Shown here: piece by piece, positions 16,643 to 25,020 of the stretch
Numbering within the stretch: the stretch's first letter is position 1
Layout: every line of letters begins with the position of its first letter
NCBI RefSeq assembly: GCF_009362735.1
Contig: NZ_WHNP01000065.1
Span: forward strand, 1 to 37,577
Direction: 5' to 3'
Length of the DNA stretch: 37,577 nt
DNA from: Paraburkholderia franconis
GTDB lineage: Bacteria; Pseudomonadota; Gammaproteobacteria; Burkholderiales; Burkholderiaceae
The notes under the pieces: model-generated
What the model saw: only the letters and a program-made list of their open reading frames with translations
Database searches by the model: none
What the model was told of the DNA's origin: nothing
Position numbers and translations under genes: made by a program

Positions 16643-17080
16643 TCAAACGGCAACGATGTGTTCGTAGAACCAGTCATTGAATGCGTCGAAGCCCTGCACG
16701 GTCAGCCCGAGCCGATGCGCATTCTCGCAGGCCCGAACCAGCATCCAGCACGCAGCCTCCTCGAGGTCGGCCTCGAAGTCCGGCGCACTGATTTTGTCAA
16801 AGTAGCACAGTGCGCTGCTAACCCGGTTCTCGGCATCCGTGAAGGCGCCCTTGTCCAGCGACTTGCCATGCAGTTCCGTATGCACCAGGTCGGTCGCCTC
16901 GAATTGCCAATCCAGGACCGCCGGCTTGCCGGATTGCCTTAGTGCCTGGCCCAGTACACGTTCGGCCGCGCTGGCCAGGGTGATGGCCGATGCGAAGCGA
17001 TGGCGTTCCAGGAATGCGTCGAGCGCCATCTCCAGCTGCTCGCGCGCGAGGTCGACGCGATTGCAGGTTTGCGAGGTCAT
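16643..17080 (-). CDS. Hypothetical helical protein, HEPN-like, 145 aa
   Basis: The ATG at 17080 was chosen because family-like helical sequence begins there (MTSQTCNRVDLAREQLEMAL); the frame is open to 17233 but poorly coding. 'FLERHRFASAITLASAAERVLG' and the C-terminal 'EEAACWMLVRACENAHRLGL' followed by 'FNDWFYEHIVAV' recall the four-helix HEPN-like proteins that often appear in toxin or defence contexts. The canonical Rx4-6H ribonuclease motif is not evident, although 'RACENAH' has R-x5-H spacing and deserves testing. It is the first gene of a three-gene leftward cluster. Confidence 0.6.
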   Translation of the reverse strand: MTSQTCNRVDLAREQLEMALDAFLERHRFASAITLASAAERVLGQALRQSGKPAVLDWQFEATDLVHTELHGKSLDKGAFTDAENRVSSALCYFDKISAPDFEADLEEAACWMLVRACENAHRLGLTVQGFDAFNDWFYEHIVAV

Positions 17081-17374
17081 GCTCAAGCTCACTGACGGGT
17101 ATGGATATTCCAGTCTACTGCGGCTGCGACTTGCCGAGGAAACCTGACGGCCCTGTTGCCACGCCGACCGCGCCGGAGGTACTACGGCTCGGCTTGTTTC
17201 TGGAACGACGGGCGGTGATGGATACCGGAACACGTTTACCAGCGGAGGAAGCGGCCGCGTTCGTCAGACGCTGAACGTCATTGCCGACAATAATTAGCGT
17301 TACTTACTTGCACTCCACGTTCATCGGGTACCGACCGTTTCTTGTGTGCTCGGGGTTGCCAATGACCTACAACG
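17081..17374. other. Gap upstream of the HEPN-like gene
   Basis: No gene is visible. The AT-richer section around 17285-17345 (AATAATTAGCGTTACTTACT) could carry the leftward promoter, but I cannot mark convincing -35/-10 boxes. Confidence 0.3.
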
Positions 17375-17399
17375 AAAAAAACCGACTCGCTGGAGTCGG
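17375..17399 (-). terminator. Rho-independent terminator of the 88-aa gene
   Basis: CCGACTC (17382-17388) and GAGTCGG (17393-17399) form a 7-bp perfect stem with a 4-base loop. On the minus strand the stem is followed by seven Ts (complement of 17375-17381). It lies 19 bases past the stop of the gene at 17418-17684. Confidence 0.85.
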
Positions 17400-17417
17400 G
17401 TGAGGGTGAGGCGTCTG

Positions 17418-17684
17418 TTACTGGTTCGCGGGAGCGGCGAGCGCGTCGTCAATCCAGCGGTCGAGCGTCGGTCCGCTTCGGATGTACTGATTGTCCGCTG
17501 TCGCTACATGCAGTCCGGCATCGTGCTTGATGGGCTGACCGTAGCCGCCGTTCTCGCGCAACCAGGTCGCGACGGCTTTGGGGTCGTCGGACGCGAATCG
17601 GCACTTTGGAAACATGAAGTGCTCTTCAATGACGCGGAACTTGCCCTCCGGTGTCGGAGCGTGACGTTTCAGGGTTGGAAACAT
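17418..17684 (-). CDS. Hypothetical protein, 88 aa
   Basis: AAGGAGAA lies 5-12 bases before the ATG at 17684, and a textbook terminator follows the gene, so it is a real single-gene transcript. The product MFPTLKRHAPTPEGKFRVIEE continues with 'FASDDPKAVATWLRENGGYG' and ends 'LDRWIDDALAAPANQ'. It is soluble, without signal peptide or metal motif. I do not recognise the family. Confidence 0.7.
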   Translation of the reverse strand: MFPTLKRHAPTPEGKFRVIEEHFMFPKCRFASDDPKAVATWLRENGGYGQPIKHDAGLHVATADNQYIRSGPTLDRWIDDALAAPANQ

Positions 17685-17940
17685 GAGATTCTCCTTGTTT
17701 CCTGGAATTATTGTGATTCAAGTATAGGCGTGCCGCTTCGGCCGCGCGCCGGCGACCTCGTGACTGAGACACATGAAAATGCCCGGCTACCCGCGTAGGC
17801 GGGCCAGTACGACTCCGGAGGGGCGCGCCTAGCTGATACCGAGCATCGAAGCCGTCATCGTCGCTTCAGCGACCTTTCCTGGTGCATGGAACCAGCGCAG
17901 AAATTGAAGGGAGGCGCGGCAGCAGGCTCATCGGCGCGCT

Positions 17941-18090
17941 GTCGCCACACCATATATTTTCGTTGCAACGTTTCTGGCACAGGCTGGCGTCGCTGCGGTT
18001 GCGGGATTAGTGCTCGCCGGCGTACGTATCCCAATGCCTTCAGCGAAAGAAACATCCATGGGGCGACCGTTCAAATCTCTCTCCCAATCT
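17941..18090 (+). pseudogene. Fragment of an MFS transporter
   Basis: One frame reads 'TPYIFVATFLAQAGVAAVAG' and then 'LVLAGVRIPMPSAKETSMGRPF', which looks like a transmembrane helix 6 followed by the central cytoplasmic loop of a major-facilitator transporter. Before and after it the frame loses hydrophobic helices and there is no start. At roughly 50 residues it cannot be functional. It abuts the 3' end of the broken alanine racemase gene on the opposite strand. The bases 17685-17940 hold nothing else recognised. Confidence 0.55.
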
Positions 18091-18100
18091 TCACTTTTCT

Positions 18101-19161
18101 ATCCCCCAACCGCCACAGGGTCGCGGCGCCAGTGCGCACATCAGCTCGTAGCCAATCGTGCCAGACGACGCAGCGACGTCATCAATCTTTATGTTGTCCC
18201 CACAATTCGACCTTCGACCCAGCACCTGCATGGGGGCAAGGCGTAAGGTCCACCGTCAACATGTCCATTGAGACCCTGCCGACAGTACGCGTCAGGACTC
18301 CATCTACTGATATGGGCGTACCGGTGGGCGCGTGCCGAGGATAGCCGTCTGCATAGCCACATGCGACCACACCAACACGGATGCCGCGTTCGGCGGTAAA
18401 CGCGCGCATAACCCACCGTCTCGCCAGCGCGCATCATCTGGGTTCCAATAATCTAACTGCTTAACGTCATCGACGCGCGCAGTGGAACATCCGCAATGTC
18501 GCATGCGAGTCCCGACGGTGAACCGCCATAAAGCACGATACCAGGGCGAATCCAGTCTCGATGGGCTTGGTCATGCCACAAGGCAGCCGCAGAATTCGAC
18601 AGGCTTCGGTGCCCTGGCATGCCACGGGTAATCGCGTCAAAGCGGCTCATCTGCCAATCGACCTCCACCATCCGCATTCGCGAAGTGGCTCATAAGCGTA
18701 ATGGTGCCGATGCCAGGGGAAGCCAACGCGCGCTCCCACGCCTCCCGATATTGCTCTGGCGCAAATCCGAGTCTGTTCATACCCGAATTCATCTTCAGGT
18801 AGATGTCAATCGACTTCATTGGCTTGGTAGAGACAATCAACTCACGCTGCTCGTCGCAGTGTATTGCCACCGTCAGGCCGAACTCCTCGGCTGTCTTCAC
18901 ATCGCTTTGGGTGAAGATTCCTTCAAGGAGCAGGACCGGCTTTTTCCAGCCGAGCTGACGAACGCGAACGGCTTCATCAAGGTCGAGGAGCGCGATGCCG
19001 TCCGCCGCTTCCAGTGCCGGATAGATTCGTTCGATGCCGTGTCCGTAGGCGTTCGCCTTAACGACGGCCCAGACGCGAGATGTCGGAGCCCGTTGACGAA
19101 CGACCTCTAGGTTATCTCTCACGGCATCCGGTTGAACGAAGGCTTGAATAGGACGAGGCAT
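18101..19161 (-). pseudogene. alr: Alanine racemase, disrupted by frameshifts
   Basis: The first 173 codons from the ATG at 19161 (GAAGGAA upstream) are a normal PLP-dependent alanine racemase: 'VWAVVKANAYGHGIERIYPA' contains the PLP lysine, and 'MNSGMNRLGF' follows. Near 18675 the frame shifts, and the family resumes as 'RSLSNSAAALWHDQAHRDW' with 'RPGIVLYGGSPSGL' in another frame. A further shift follows 'MTLSS', then 'GVVACGYADGYPRHAPTGTP' with 'VGRVSMDMLTVDLTPCP', then one missing base after 'VELWG', and finally 'DDVAASSGTIGYELMCALAP'. At least three lesions make it non-functional unless they are sequencing errors. It lies 104 bases downstream of dadA, its usual partner in alanine catabolism. 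Confidence 0.92.
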
Positions 19162-19265
19162 AGCTTTTCCTTCGGAAACGTATTGAACGATGGCATCAGG
19201 CGATAAGGGAAGACCGACGGTGCTGACGTGTCGCGCAGGCGTGGCTATACCCGCATGCAACGCAT

Positions 19266-20558
19266 TCAGCTCAGGTCGAATTCTGCCGGAGCGGGTGACT
19301 GGTTTGCGTAGCGGGAAACGTTGAGGTCATCGTGGCGAATCGCTGGCTGCTTCCCTGAAACCAAATCGGCGAGCAACTGCGCTGAACCACATGACATCGT
19401 CCAGCCGAGCGTGCCATGTCCGGTATTCAGATAGAGATTCGGGATTGCGGTGCTCCCCACAATCGGAGTTCCGTCTGGCGTCATGGGACGAAGCCCGGTC
19501 CAGAACGTCGCCTTTGAAGTATCGCCGCCGCCCGGGAAGAGGTCGTTGACACACATTTCCAAGGTGTCGCGACGGGCTTCGCGAAGGCGCTTGTCGAACC
19601 CAACGATTTCAGCCATGCCGCCAACACGGATGCGCTTGTCGAATCGAGTGATAGCGATTTTGTAGGTCTCATCCAGCACCGTTGACACCGGCGCGCATCG
19701 CTCCTCGATGATAGGAACGGTGATGGAGTAGCCCTTGAGGGGATAAACGGGAATCTTGACGATGTCCGAGAGGAAATTCGTCGAATAGGAGCCGAACGCG
19801 ACGATGAAAACATCGGCGTGAATCAGCTTGGCATTGTGGCGGACGCCGACAACTTTACCGCCCTCGACGACCAGACCCTCGACTTGCGTGTTGTATCGAA
19901 AGGCGACGCCTGCTCGCTCAGCTATTGCCGCAAGCCGGGTCGTGAACAACTGGCAGTCGCCCGTCTCATCGCCCGGTAGACGCAAGCCGCCGGTCAACTT
20001 GTGTGAGGTGGCGGCCAGAGCCGGTTCTGCTCTGGCCAGTTCCCCCTGAGTCAGCAACTCATATGGGACATTGGCCTCCTTCAGCACGGCAATGTCCTTC
20101 GCGGCACCGTCGAACTGCTGCTGCGTACGGAAAACCTGCAAGGTTCCACCCGTGCGTCCTTCGTACTGGATGCCCGTCTCTGTGCGAAGCGCCTTCAGGC
20201 AATCCCGACTGTATTCCGCCAGTCTGACCATTCGGTTCTTGTTGATGGCATAGCGCTCAGCAGTGCAGTTCTGAAGCATCTGCCACATCCACTGAAGCTG
20301 GAACTGCTTGTCCTTATCGTCTGGACGAATGGCGAGCGGAGCATGCTTCTGAAACATCCACTTCACTGCTTTCAGAGGCACACCTGGAGCCGCCCAAGGT
20401 GCGGCATAGCCAGGTGAAATCTGTCCCGCGTTGGCGAAGCTTGTCTCCAGGGCAGGACCTTGCTCACGGTCAATGACGGTGACTTCATGGCCCGCGCGCG
20501 CGAGATAGAACGCGCTCGTCACGCCGACAACTCCACTCCCCAGAACGACGATTCGCAT
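19266..20558 (-). CDS. dadA: D-amino acid dehydrogenase (quinone-linked, FAD), 430 aa
   Basis: This is a DadA-type flavoprotein. The Rossmann FAD motif GSGVVG is at residues 8-13 in MRIVVLGSGVVGVTSAFYLA. Family segments include 'ETSFANAGQISPGYAAPWA', 'HKLTGGLRLPGDETGDCQLF', 'GLRPMTPDGTPIVG' and 'NTGHGTLGWTMSCGSAQLLA', and the length matches DadA (about 430). It oxidises D-alanine and other D-amino acids to 2-oxo acids at the inner membrane, passing electrons to quinone. The start at 20558 is fixed by the FAD motif; the longer frame to 20624 is not needed. It is divergent from the ABC importer, and the downstream alr is broken, so in this strain it may serve imported D-amino acids or racemase-family products instead. 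Confidence 0.95.
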   Translation of the reverse strand: MRIVVLGSGVVGVTSAFYLARAGHEVTVIDREQGPALETSFANAGQISPGYAAPWAAPGVPLKAVKWMFQKHAPLAIRPDDKDKQFQLQWMWQMLQNCTAERYAINKNRMVRLAEYSRDCLKALRTETGIQYEGRTGGTLQVFRTQQQFDGAAKDIAVLKEANVPYELLTQGELARAEPALAATSHKLTGGLRLPGDETGDCQLFTTRLAAIAERAGVAFRYNTQVEGLVVEGGKVVGVRHNAKLIHADVFIVAFGSYSTNFLSDIVKIPVYPLKGYSITVPIIEERCAPVSTVLDETYKIAITRFDKRIRVGGMAEIVGFDKRLREARRDTLEMCVNDLFPGGGDTSKATFWTGLRPMTPDGTPIVGSTAIPNLYLNTGHGTLGWTMSCGSAQLLADLVSGKQPAIRHDDLNVSRYANQSPAPAEFDLS

Positions 20559-20590
20559 ACACCCGCCACGTAATAGCAAATTGAGCCGTT

Positions 20591-20610
20591 TGCACACAGA
20601 AATGTATGCA
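20591..20610. promoter_or_regulatory. Operator-like inverted repeat upstream of dadA
   Basis: TGCACACA-N4-TGTATGCA is an inverted repeat with 7 of 8 paired positions. It lies 33-52 bases before the dadA start codon, where a repressor could block transcription. A related element is at 20822-20841. The binding protein is not known; the GntR/FCD regulator at 29937 is one candidate. Confidence 0.5.
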
Positions 20611-20792
20611 GGTCTTGTGAGCATGCTAGCCGCTAGTAAGTAGTTGAAAAAACTGTTTGATTTGACATTTTTGGTTGAATCGACTGCATTCCGCCAGCAA
20701 TGGGGCGCACGATACGCTGGTAGCCTCGCCGCAGTTGAGACCGCGGGGGTCCGAAGATTTCGCGCCCGATACGACTAAGGAAAAGTGCCTAG

Positions 20793-20822
20793 TTGACACC
20801 CTAAATTTTGAAATCCTAGACT
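20793..20822 (+). promoter_or_regulatory. Sigma70-type promoter of the importer operon
   Basis: The -35 box is a perfect TTGACA (20793-20798). It is followed by an 18-base spacer and TAGACT (20817-20822), which matches four of six bases of TATAAT. Transcription would start near 20829, leaving a leader of about 85 bases before the binding-protein gene. An operator-like repeat covers the predicted start. Confidence 0.6.
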
Positions 20823-20841
20823 GTGTACATCGCTGCACACA
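20822..20841. promoter_or_regulatory. Operator-like inverted repeat at the importer promoter
   Basis: TGTGTACA-N4-TGCACACA pairs at 7 of 8 positions and overlaps the last base of the -10 box and the predicted +1. It shares the TGCACACA half with the element at 20591-20610 and has the same 4-base spacer. Position and symmetry suit repression by a dimeric regulator. Confidence 0.5.
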
Positions 20842-20914
20842 TTTGGATGCGCAAGATTGTGTGGTGAGAAATTTGACTTTTCCATCGGACCTATCCAAAT
20901 CTCGGGAGCTGATT

Positions 20915-21748
20915 ATGGTTCTGCTGTCTCGTCTCACTCGGCGCGCTCTGACGTGCGTGGCGGTAATCGGTTTTGTCGCAGCTAGCATCCCGGCTCATGC
21001 CGATGAGACCGGCACCTGGCAAAGCGTAAAAAAGGCTGGTGTTCTCCGATGCGGCGCGGCCGTGGCGCCTCCGTACGTCATGCGCGACCCGAAGACGGGC
21101 GAATACAGCGGGTTCTTCTCGGAAATCTGTCGCAGCTTTGGACAAAATGTGCTGAAGGTGAAGGTCGAGTTCGTCGATACGACGTGGGACAACATCGTGG
21201 CTGGACTGCAGTCCGATAAGTGGGACCTGTCGATGGCGTTGAATGACACCCCGGAACGCGAAAAGGCGATTTCCTTCTCTGCGCCTGCCACGGACTACAA
21301 CGTGTCTTTCGTCTACAACAAGAACAACCCGAAGGTTCCCAAGGGCGCTCACACCATTACCGAAATCGACAAACCCGGAGTGACAGTGGCGGTTATGTCG
21401 GGAACGGCACAGGACAAGGCAATCTCCGCTGTTTTCAAGCAGGCGACCATCATGCGCCTGCCGGGTAACGATGAAACGCGCCTTGCTCTCATGTCCAAGC
21501 GAGCGGACCTACTCGCGGACGCCAACATCACAAACATGTTGCTCACCGAGGCCCACCCTGAATGGGCGTCGACCATCCAGCCGACTCCGCCGCTGGCTCA
21601 GCAGGAAGTCGCTTTTGGACTCAGGAAGGAAACGCCTGCTGCGGACATCGCCGTTCTCAACAAGTACGTGGACGAACAGGTCAAGTCGGGCTCTGTCAAT
21701 CGCCTCATCAAGACCGCGGTCCAGGCGATGCTTGTCACTAACAAGTGA
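20915..21748 (+). CDS. Amino-acid ABC transporter periplasmic binding protein, 277 aa
   Basis: The ATG at 20915 follows GGGAG at 20904-20908. The signal peptide runs to about residue 29 (AHA|DET). The mature protein is a family-3 solute-binding protein: 'AGVLRCGAAVAPPYVMRDPK', 'YSGFFSEICRSFG', 'DTTWDNIVAGLQSDKWDLSM' and 'TPEREKAISFSAPA'. Proteins of this type capture polar amino acids in the periplasm for an ABC permease. It is the first gene of the importer and catabolic unit, and a 119-base gap follows before the ATPase gene. The neighbours suggest hydroxyproline or a related imino acid as ligand; the sequence alone does not fix it. Confidence 0.93.
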   Translation: MVLLSRLTRRALTCVAVIGFVAASIPAHADETGTWQSVKKAGVLRCGAAVAPPYVMRDPKTGEYSGFFSEICRSFGQNVLKVKVEFVDTTWDNIVAGLQSDKWDLSMALNDTPEREKAISFSAPATDYNVSFVYNKNNPKVPKGAHTITEIDKPGVTVAVMSGTAQDKAISAVFKQATIMRLPGNDETRLALMSKRADLLADANITNMLLTEAHPEWASTIQPTPPLAQQEVAFGLRKETPAADIAVLNKYVDEQVKSGSVNRLIKTAVQAMLVTNK

Positions 21749-21867
21749 TGCTTCATCTCACGCGGCACACCTGAACGGGCGGGCGGTGTCCGGGATATTC
21801 ACAAAGCCCTCCGCCAATCTGACCTTCGCAAAACATGCGCCAACGGCGCGCCAGCTGGAGAGATTCC

Positions 21868-22701
21868 ATGCTTTCTTCACCATCCATGATTGGCCAACAC
21901 GACCTTCCGCGTGCTGCGCTAGACGCAACCAATTCGACCTTCGGCGATTTCGTGCAGTTTCGGGATGTCTACAAGTCCTATGGTCCGAATCTGGTTGTCA
22001 TGGACCACATGGACCTTGACATGCGCGCCGATGACCGCCTCGTCATTATTGGACCGAGCGGAAGCGGCAAAAGCTCGCTGCTTCGGGTGATGATGGGCCT
22101 GGAAGGCATCCAGGGCGGCCAGATTGGCTTTCAGGGAAAGCCTTACATCGTTGGAGCCGACTCGGGCAAGTCAAAGCGCATTGACGCCAAGCTGCAAAAA
22201 CAGATTGGCATGGTGTTCCAGCACTACACCCTGTTCCCGCACCTTTCCGTTTTGAGCAACCTCATCCTTGCGCCAACGAAAGTCAGCGGCATCTCTAAAC
22301 CAGAAGCGACCGAGCGGGCGCGCATGTATCTGGCTCGACTCGGCCTTGAAAGCAAACTTCACGCGTATCCGAGTCAGCTCTCCGGCGGTCAGAAGCAACG
22401 CGTCGCTATAGCGCGAGCCCTGATGCTTGAGCCCAAGCTCATGTTGTTCGACGAGGTCACATCGGCGCTGGACCCCGAGATGGTCATCGAAGTGCAGAAC
22501 GTGATGCTTCAGCTTGCTGAGCAGAAGATGGCGATGATTATCGTCACGCACGACATGCATTTCGCGCGCGACATCGCCACCCGAGTTGTCTTCTGTGCGA
22601 GCGGAAAAATCGTCGAACAAGGCGCTCCCGCCGATATGTTCAAGTGCCCCAAGGAAGCTCGCACGCGCGAATTCCTCGAGAAAGTGCTGCATTTCGACTG
22701 A
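21868..22701 (+). CDS. Amino-acid ABC transporter ATP-binding protein, 277 aa
   Basis: This is a complete ABC ATPase of the polar amino-acid class. Walker A GPSGSGKSS is at 62-70, the Q-loop 'VFQHYTLFPHL' at about 116-126, the signature LSGGQKQR at 171-178, Walker B LMLFDE at 191-196 with catalytic Glu196, and the switch His in 'VTHDMHFARDIA'. The N-terminal 30 residues before 'VQFRDVYKSYG' are longer than usual. The start at 21868 has GGAG at 21857-21860. It energises import at the cytoplasmic face and is followed 8 bases later by the first permease. Confidence 0.95.
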   Translation: MLSSPSMIGQHDLPRAALDATNSTFGDFVQFRDVYKSYGPNLVVMDHMDLDMRADDRLVIIGPSGSGKSSLLRVMMGLEGIQGGQIGFQGKPYIVGADSGKSKRIDAKLQKQIGMVFQHYTLFPHLSVLSNLILAPTKVSGISKPEATERARMYLARLGLESKLHAYPSQLSGGQKQRVAIARALMLEPKLMLFDEVTSALDPEMVIEVQNVMLQLAEQKMAMIIVTHDMHFARDIATRVVFCASGKIVEQGAPADMFKCPKEARTREFLEKVLHFD

Positions 22702-22709
22702 GGTCCGAC

Positions 22710-23381
22710 ATGAACTATCAATTCGACTTCCGCTTCCTTGAAGGCAGTTTCGGCGCCTTGTTCGAAGGCCTCAAGGTCACTCTCGAGCTCGCAGTAGCCT
22801 CGAACATCATGGGTCTCGTGCTGGGCTTCCTCCTCTGTCTCCTGGCGATGAGCAGGTGGGTGGCCGTGCGTTGGCCGGCGCAGCTCTTCATAGAGTTTTT
22901 CCGCTGCACGCCAGCGCTCCTACAAATCGTCTGGTTCTTCTACTGCATTCCGATGATGGTCGACGTCTTCATCGACCCCATCCTGATGGGCGTGCTCGCG
23001 CTTGGTCTCAACCTGACCGCATTCAACGCCGAAGCCTACCGTGCAGGCGTTCAGGCGGTCCCCAAGGAGCATCTGGACGCATGCGTCGCGTTGGGCCTCA
23101 AGCCGTGGCAACGCACCGTGTACGTGGTGCTGCCTCAAGCCCTGCGTAGCGCGATGCCGGTCCTTATGACCAACGGCATTGGCAGTCTGCAGCAGAGCGC
23201 CCTTGTTGCCATCGTCGCAGTGGCTGACCTGATGTATGTCGGCAAGAGCCTTGCGACTGAAGCTTACCGGCCGCTCGAAACGTACACGGTTGTTGCTCTT
23301 ATCTACTTCGCACTGTCTCTGCCCATCGCAAAACTTGTGAATGTGATTGAGCGTCGTCAGGACCTTGCGGTCAAGCGTTGA
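22710..23381 (+). CDS. Amino-acid ABC transporter permease, 223 aa
   Basis: This is a HisM/GlnP-type inner-membrane permease with about five transmembrane segments. The N-terminal 'GLKVTLELAVASNIMGLVLG' is typical, and the coupling-loop EAA-type motif reads 'EAYRAGVQAVPKEHLDACVA' followed by 'LGLKPWQRTVYVVLPQALR'. The ATG at 22710 follows GAGGT. The stop at 23381 lies ten bases before the next permease start, so the two are co-translated and probably form a heterodimeric channel. Confidence 0.93.
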   Translation: MNYQFDFRFLEGSFGALFEGLKVTLELAVASNIMGLVLGFLLCLLAMSRWVAVRWPAQLFIEFFRCTPALLQIVWFFYCIPMMVDVFIDPILMGVLALGLNLTAFNAEAYRAGVQAVPKEHLDACVALGLKPWQRTVYVVLPQALRSAMPVLMTNGIGSLQQSALVAIVAVADLMYVGKSLATEAYRPLETYTVVALIYFALSLPIAKLVNVIERRQDLAVKR

Positions 23382-23391
23382 GGAGAAGACC

Positions 23392-24057
23392 ATGCATCTC
23401 GATTTCTCAGCTGTTTTTCCTTACTGGCTGGTCTTGCTCAAAGGACTGGGACTCACGCTTGCGTTCACGAGCAGTTGCGCCGTCATTGGAAGTCTCGCAG
23501 GCTTCGTGTTGAGCCTGATTCGTATGTCGCCCAACCGGTTCATCAAGGGCGCGACAACGCTGTACGTAGAATTCTTTCGAGGCACGCCGCTACTCATCCA
23601 GTTGTTCTGGGTCTTCTTTTGCTTCCCGGTTATCTTCCGGCTTCCGATACCGCCCTACCTCTCGGTTGTGATTTCCCTGACGTTGTACATGGCGGCTATC
23701 ACCAGTGAGACATTCCGTGGTGCGTTGAAATCCATCTCCTCTGAACAGCACGACGCCTGTATCGCATTGAGCCTTTCGCCGCAGGCAAAGATTATGTACG
23801 TCATTTTTCCGCAGGCGCTGCTGCGAGCGATTCCGCCTCTGCTCTCGAACGTCGTCAGTCTGTTCAAGGAAAGTGCGCTCATCTCGTCGGTGGGCGTTGC
23901 GGACCTCATGTTCGTCGGACAGAACATCTCGAACAGCACAGCAAAGCCGGTCGAGTTCCTGACGACGGTCGCGATTATTTACTTCCTCGTCGCTTTTCCT
24001 CTCACGCGCCTCGTCGGCGTGGTCGAGTCGCGATTCCTCAGGCGCTTTGCCTACTAA
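23392..24057 (+). CDS. Amino-acid ABC transporter permease, 221 aa
   Basis: This is the second HisM/GlnP-type permease, paralogous to the preceding one. It has 'VLLKGLGLTLAFTSSCAVIG' and 'TTLYVEFFRGTPLLIQLFWV', and the EAA-loop reads 'TFRGALKSISSEQHDACIAL' followed by 'SLSPQAKIMYVIFPQALLRA'. A strong AGGAGAAG lies just before the ATG at 23392. It pairs with the previous gene as the membrane part of the importer. The enzyme genes follow after 32 bases, so uptake and catabolism are one unit. Confidence 0.93.
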   Translation: MHLDFSAVFPYWLVLLKGLGLTLAFTSSCAVIGSLAGFVLSLIRMSPNRFIKGATTLYVEFFRGTPLLIQLFWVFFCFPVIFRLPIPPYLSVVISLTLYMAAITSETFRGALKSISSEQHDACIALSLSPQAKIMYVIFPQALLRAIPPLLSNVVSLFKESALISSVGVADLMFVGQNISNSTAKPVEFLTTVAIIYFLVAFPLTRLVGVVESRFLRRFAY

Positions 24058-24089
24058 CCCAACCCCGTCCTCCATAAAGGGAGCAACAC

Positions 24090-24968
24090 ATGCAGATGAA
24101 AGGCATCCTGCCCGCACTCGTCACGCCGTTCAATGCTTCCGGCGGCGTCAACCACGACGTGCTGGCTAACATTCTCGAGTTTCAACTCAAGGCGGGCGTA
24201 ACCGGCTTCGTCCCGCTCGGCTCTACTGGTGAGTATTACGCTCTGACTCACGACGAGCGCCGGGCCATCCTCAAGACTGTTCTCGAGGTCGTGGGTAACC
24301 GCGGCACACTCATCGGCGGCGCGAACGGTTCGTGCACGCGTGAGGTCATTGAGCAGGTTCAACTGGTCCGCGATGCAGGCTACAAAAACGTCCTCATCGC
24401 ACCGCCGTACTATGCGTTGCCGTCGCAGGAAGAACTGATTGGCCACTACGAAGCCATCCTCAAGGCGGTTCCTGACGTCGACGTCGTCCTTTACAACTAT
24501 CCGGTTCGCACGAACGTGGAAGTGGGCTTCGGCGTACTGGACGCGTTCAAGGATAACCCGCGCGTCGTCGGCATCAAGGAAAGCAGCGGCAACCTGCTGC
24601 GTGCCATCGAAATCGGCGAGAAGTACAAGGAGCACTATCAGTTGTCGTGCGGGTCCGACGACCAGGCGCTCGATTTCTTCCTGTGGGGTGCGAGCAGCTG
24701 GATTTGCGGGCCTGCGAACTGCTTCGTGAAGCCTGTCGTGGACTTCTACAACAAGTTCACAGCTGGCGACATCCGCGGCGCCCAGGATGTGATGCGCTCT
24801 CTATTCCCCGTTATGGCGACGATGGAAGCGGGCAAGTTCGTGCAGAAGGTGAAGTACGGCTGTGAACTCGCGGGGTTCAAGGTCGGCGCGGCTCGCATGC
24901 CGTTGCAGCCGCTGACTGACGCCGAAAAGGCAGACTTCCGCGCCGTCTTCGAAGCAGCTCAGGCATGA
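24090..24968 (+). CDS. DapA-family lyase, probable 1-pyrroline-4-hydroxy-2-carboxylate deaminase, 292 aa
   Basis: This is a (beta/alpha)8-barrel of the dihydrodipicolinate synthase/N-acetylneuraminate lyase family. It has 'LVTPFNASGGV', 'PLGSTGEYYALTHDER', the proton-relay Tyr135 in 'VVLYNYPVRTNV' and the Schiff-base Lys163 in 'VVGIKESSGNL'. AAGGGAG precedes the ATG at 24090. In hydroxyproline catabolism a family member deaminates 1-pyrroline-4-hydroxy-2-carboxylate to alpha-ketoglutarate semialdehyde. Genes for the epimerase, D-amino-acid dehydrogenase and aldehyde dehydrogenase lie in the same operon, which is why I infer that role rather than lysine biosynthesis. The substrate is not readable from the motifs alone. 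Confidence 0.88.
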   Translation: MQMKGILPALVTPFNASGGVNHDVLANILEFQLKAGVTGFVPLGSTGEYYALTHDERRAILKTVLEVVGNRGTLIGGANGSCTREVIEQVQLVRDAGYKNVLIAPPYYALPSQEELIGHYEAILKAVPDVDVVLYNYPVRTNVEVGFGVLDAFKDNPRVVGIKESSGNLLRAIEIGEKYKEHYQLSCGSDDQALDFFLWGASSWICGPANCFVKPVVDFYNKFTAGDIRGAQDVMRSLFPVMATMEAGKFVQKVKYGCELAGFKVGAARMPLQPLTDAEKADFRAVFEAAQA

Positions 24969-24973
24969 CATGA

Positions 24974-24997
24974 AGCCGGCGGAGAAATCCGCCGGCT
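24974..24997 (+). promoter_or_regulatory. Perfect 10-bp hairpin with GAAA tetraloop inside the operon
   Basis: AGCCGGCGGA (24974-24983), GAAA, TCCGCCGGCT (24988-24997) form a perfect stem closed by a stable GNRA tetraloop. No U-run follows, so it is not a strong intrinsic terminator. It sits between the deaminase stop (24968) and the epimerase start (25021), suited to transcript stabilisation, processing or partial attenuation. Confidence 0.75.
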
Positions 24998-25020
24998 GTG
25001 TACTCTCGCAAGGTATTCAG

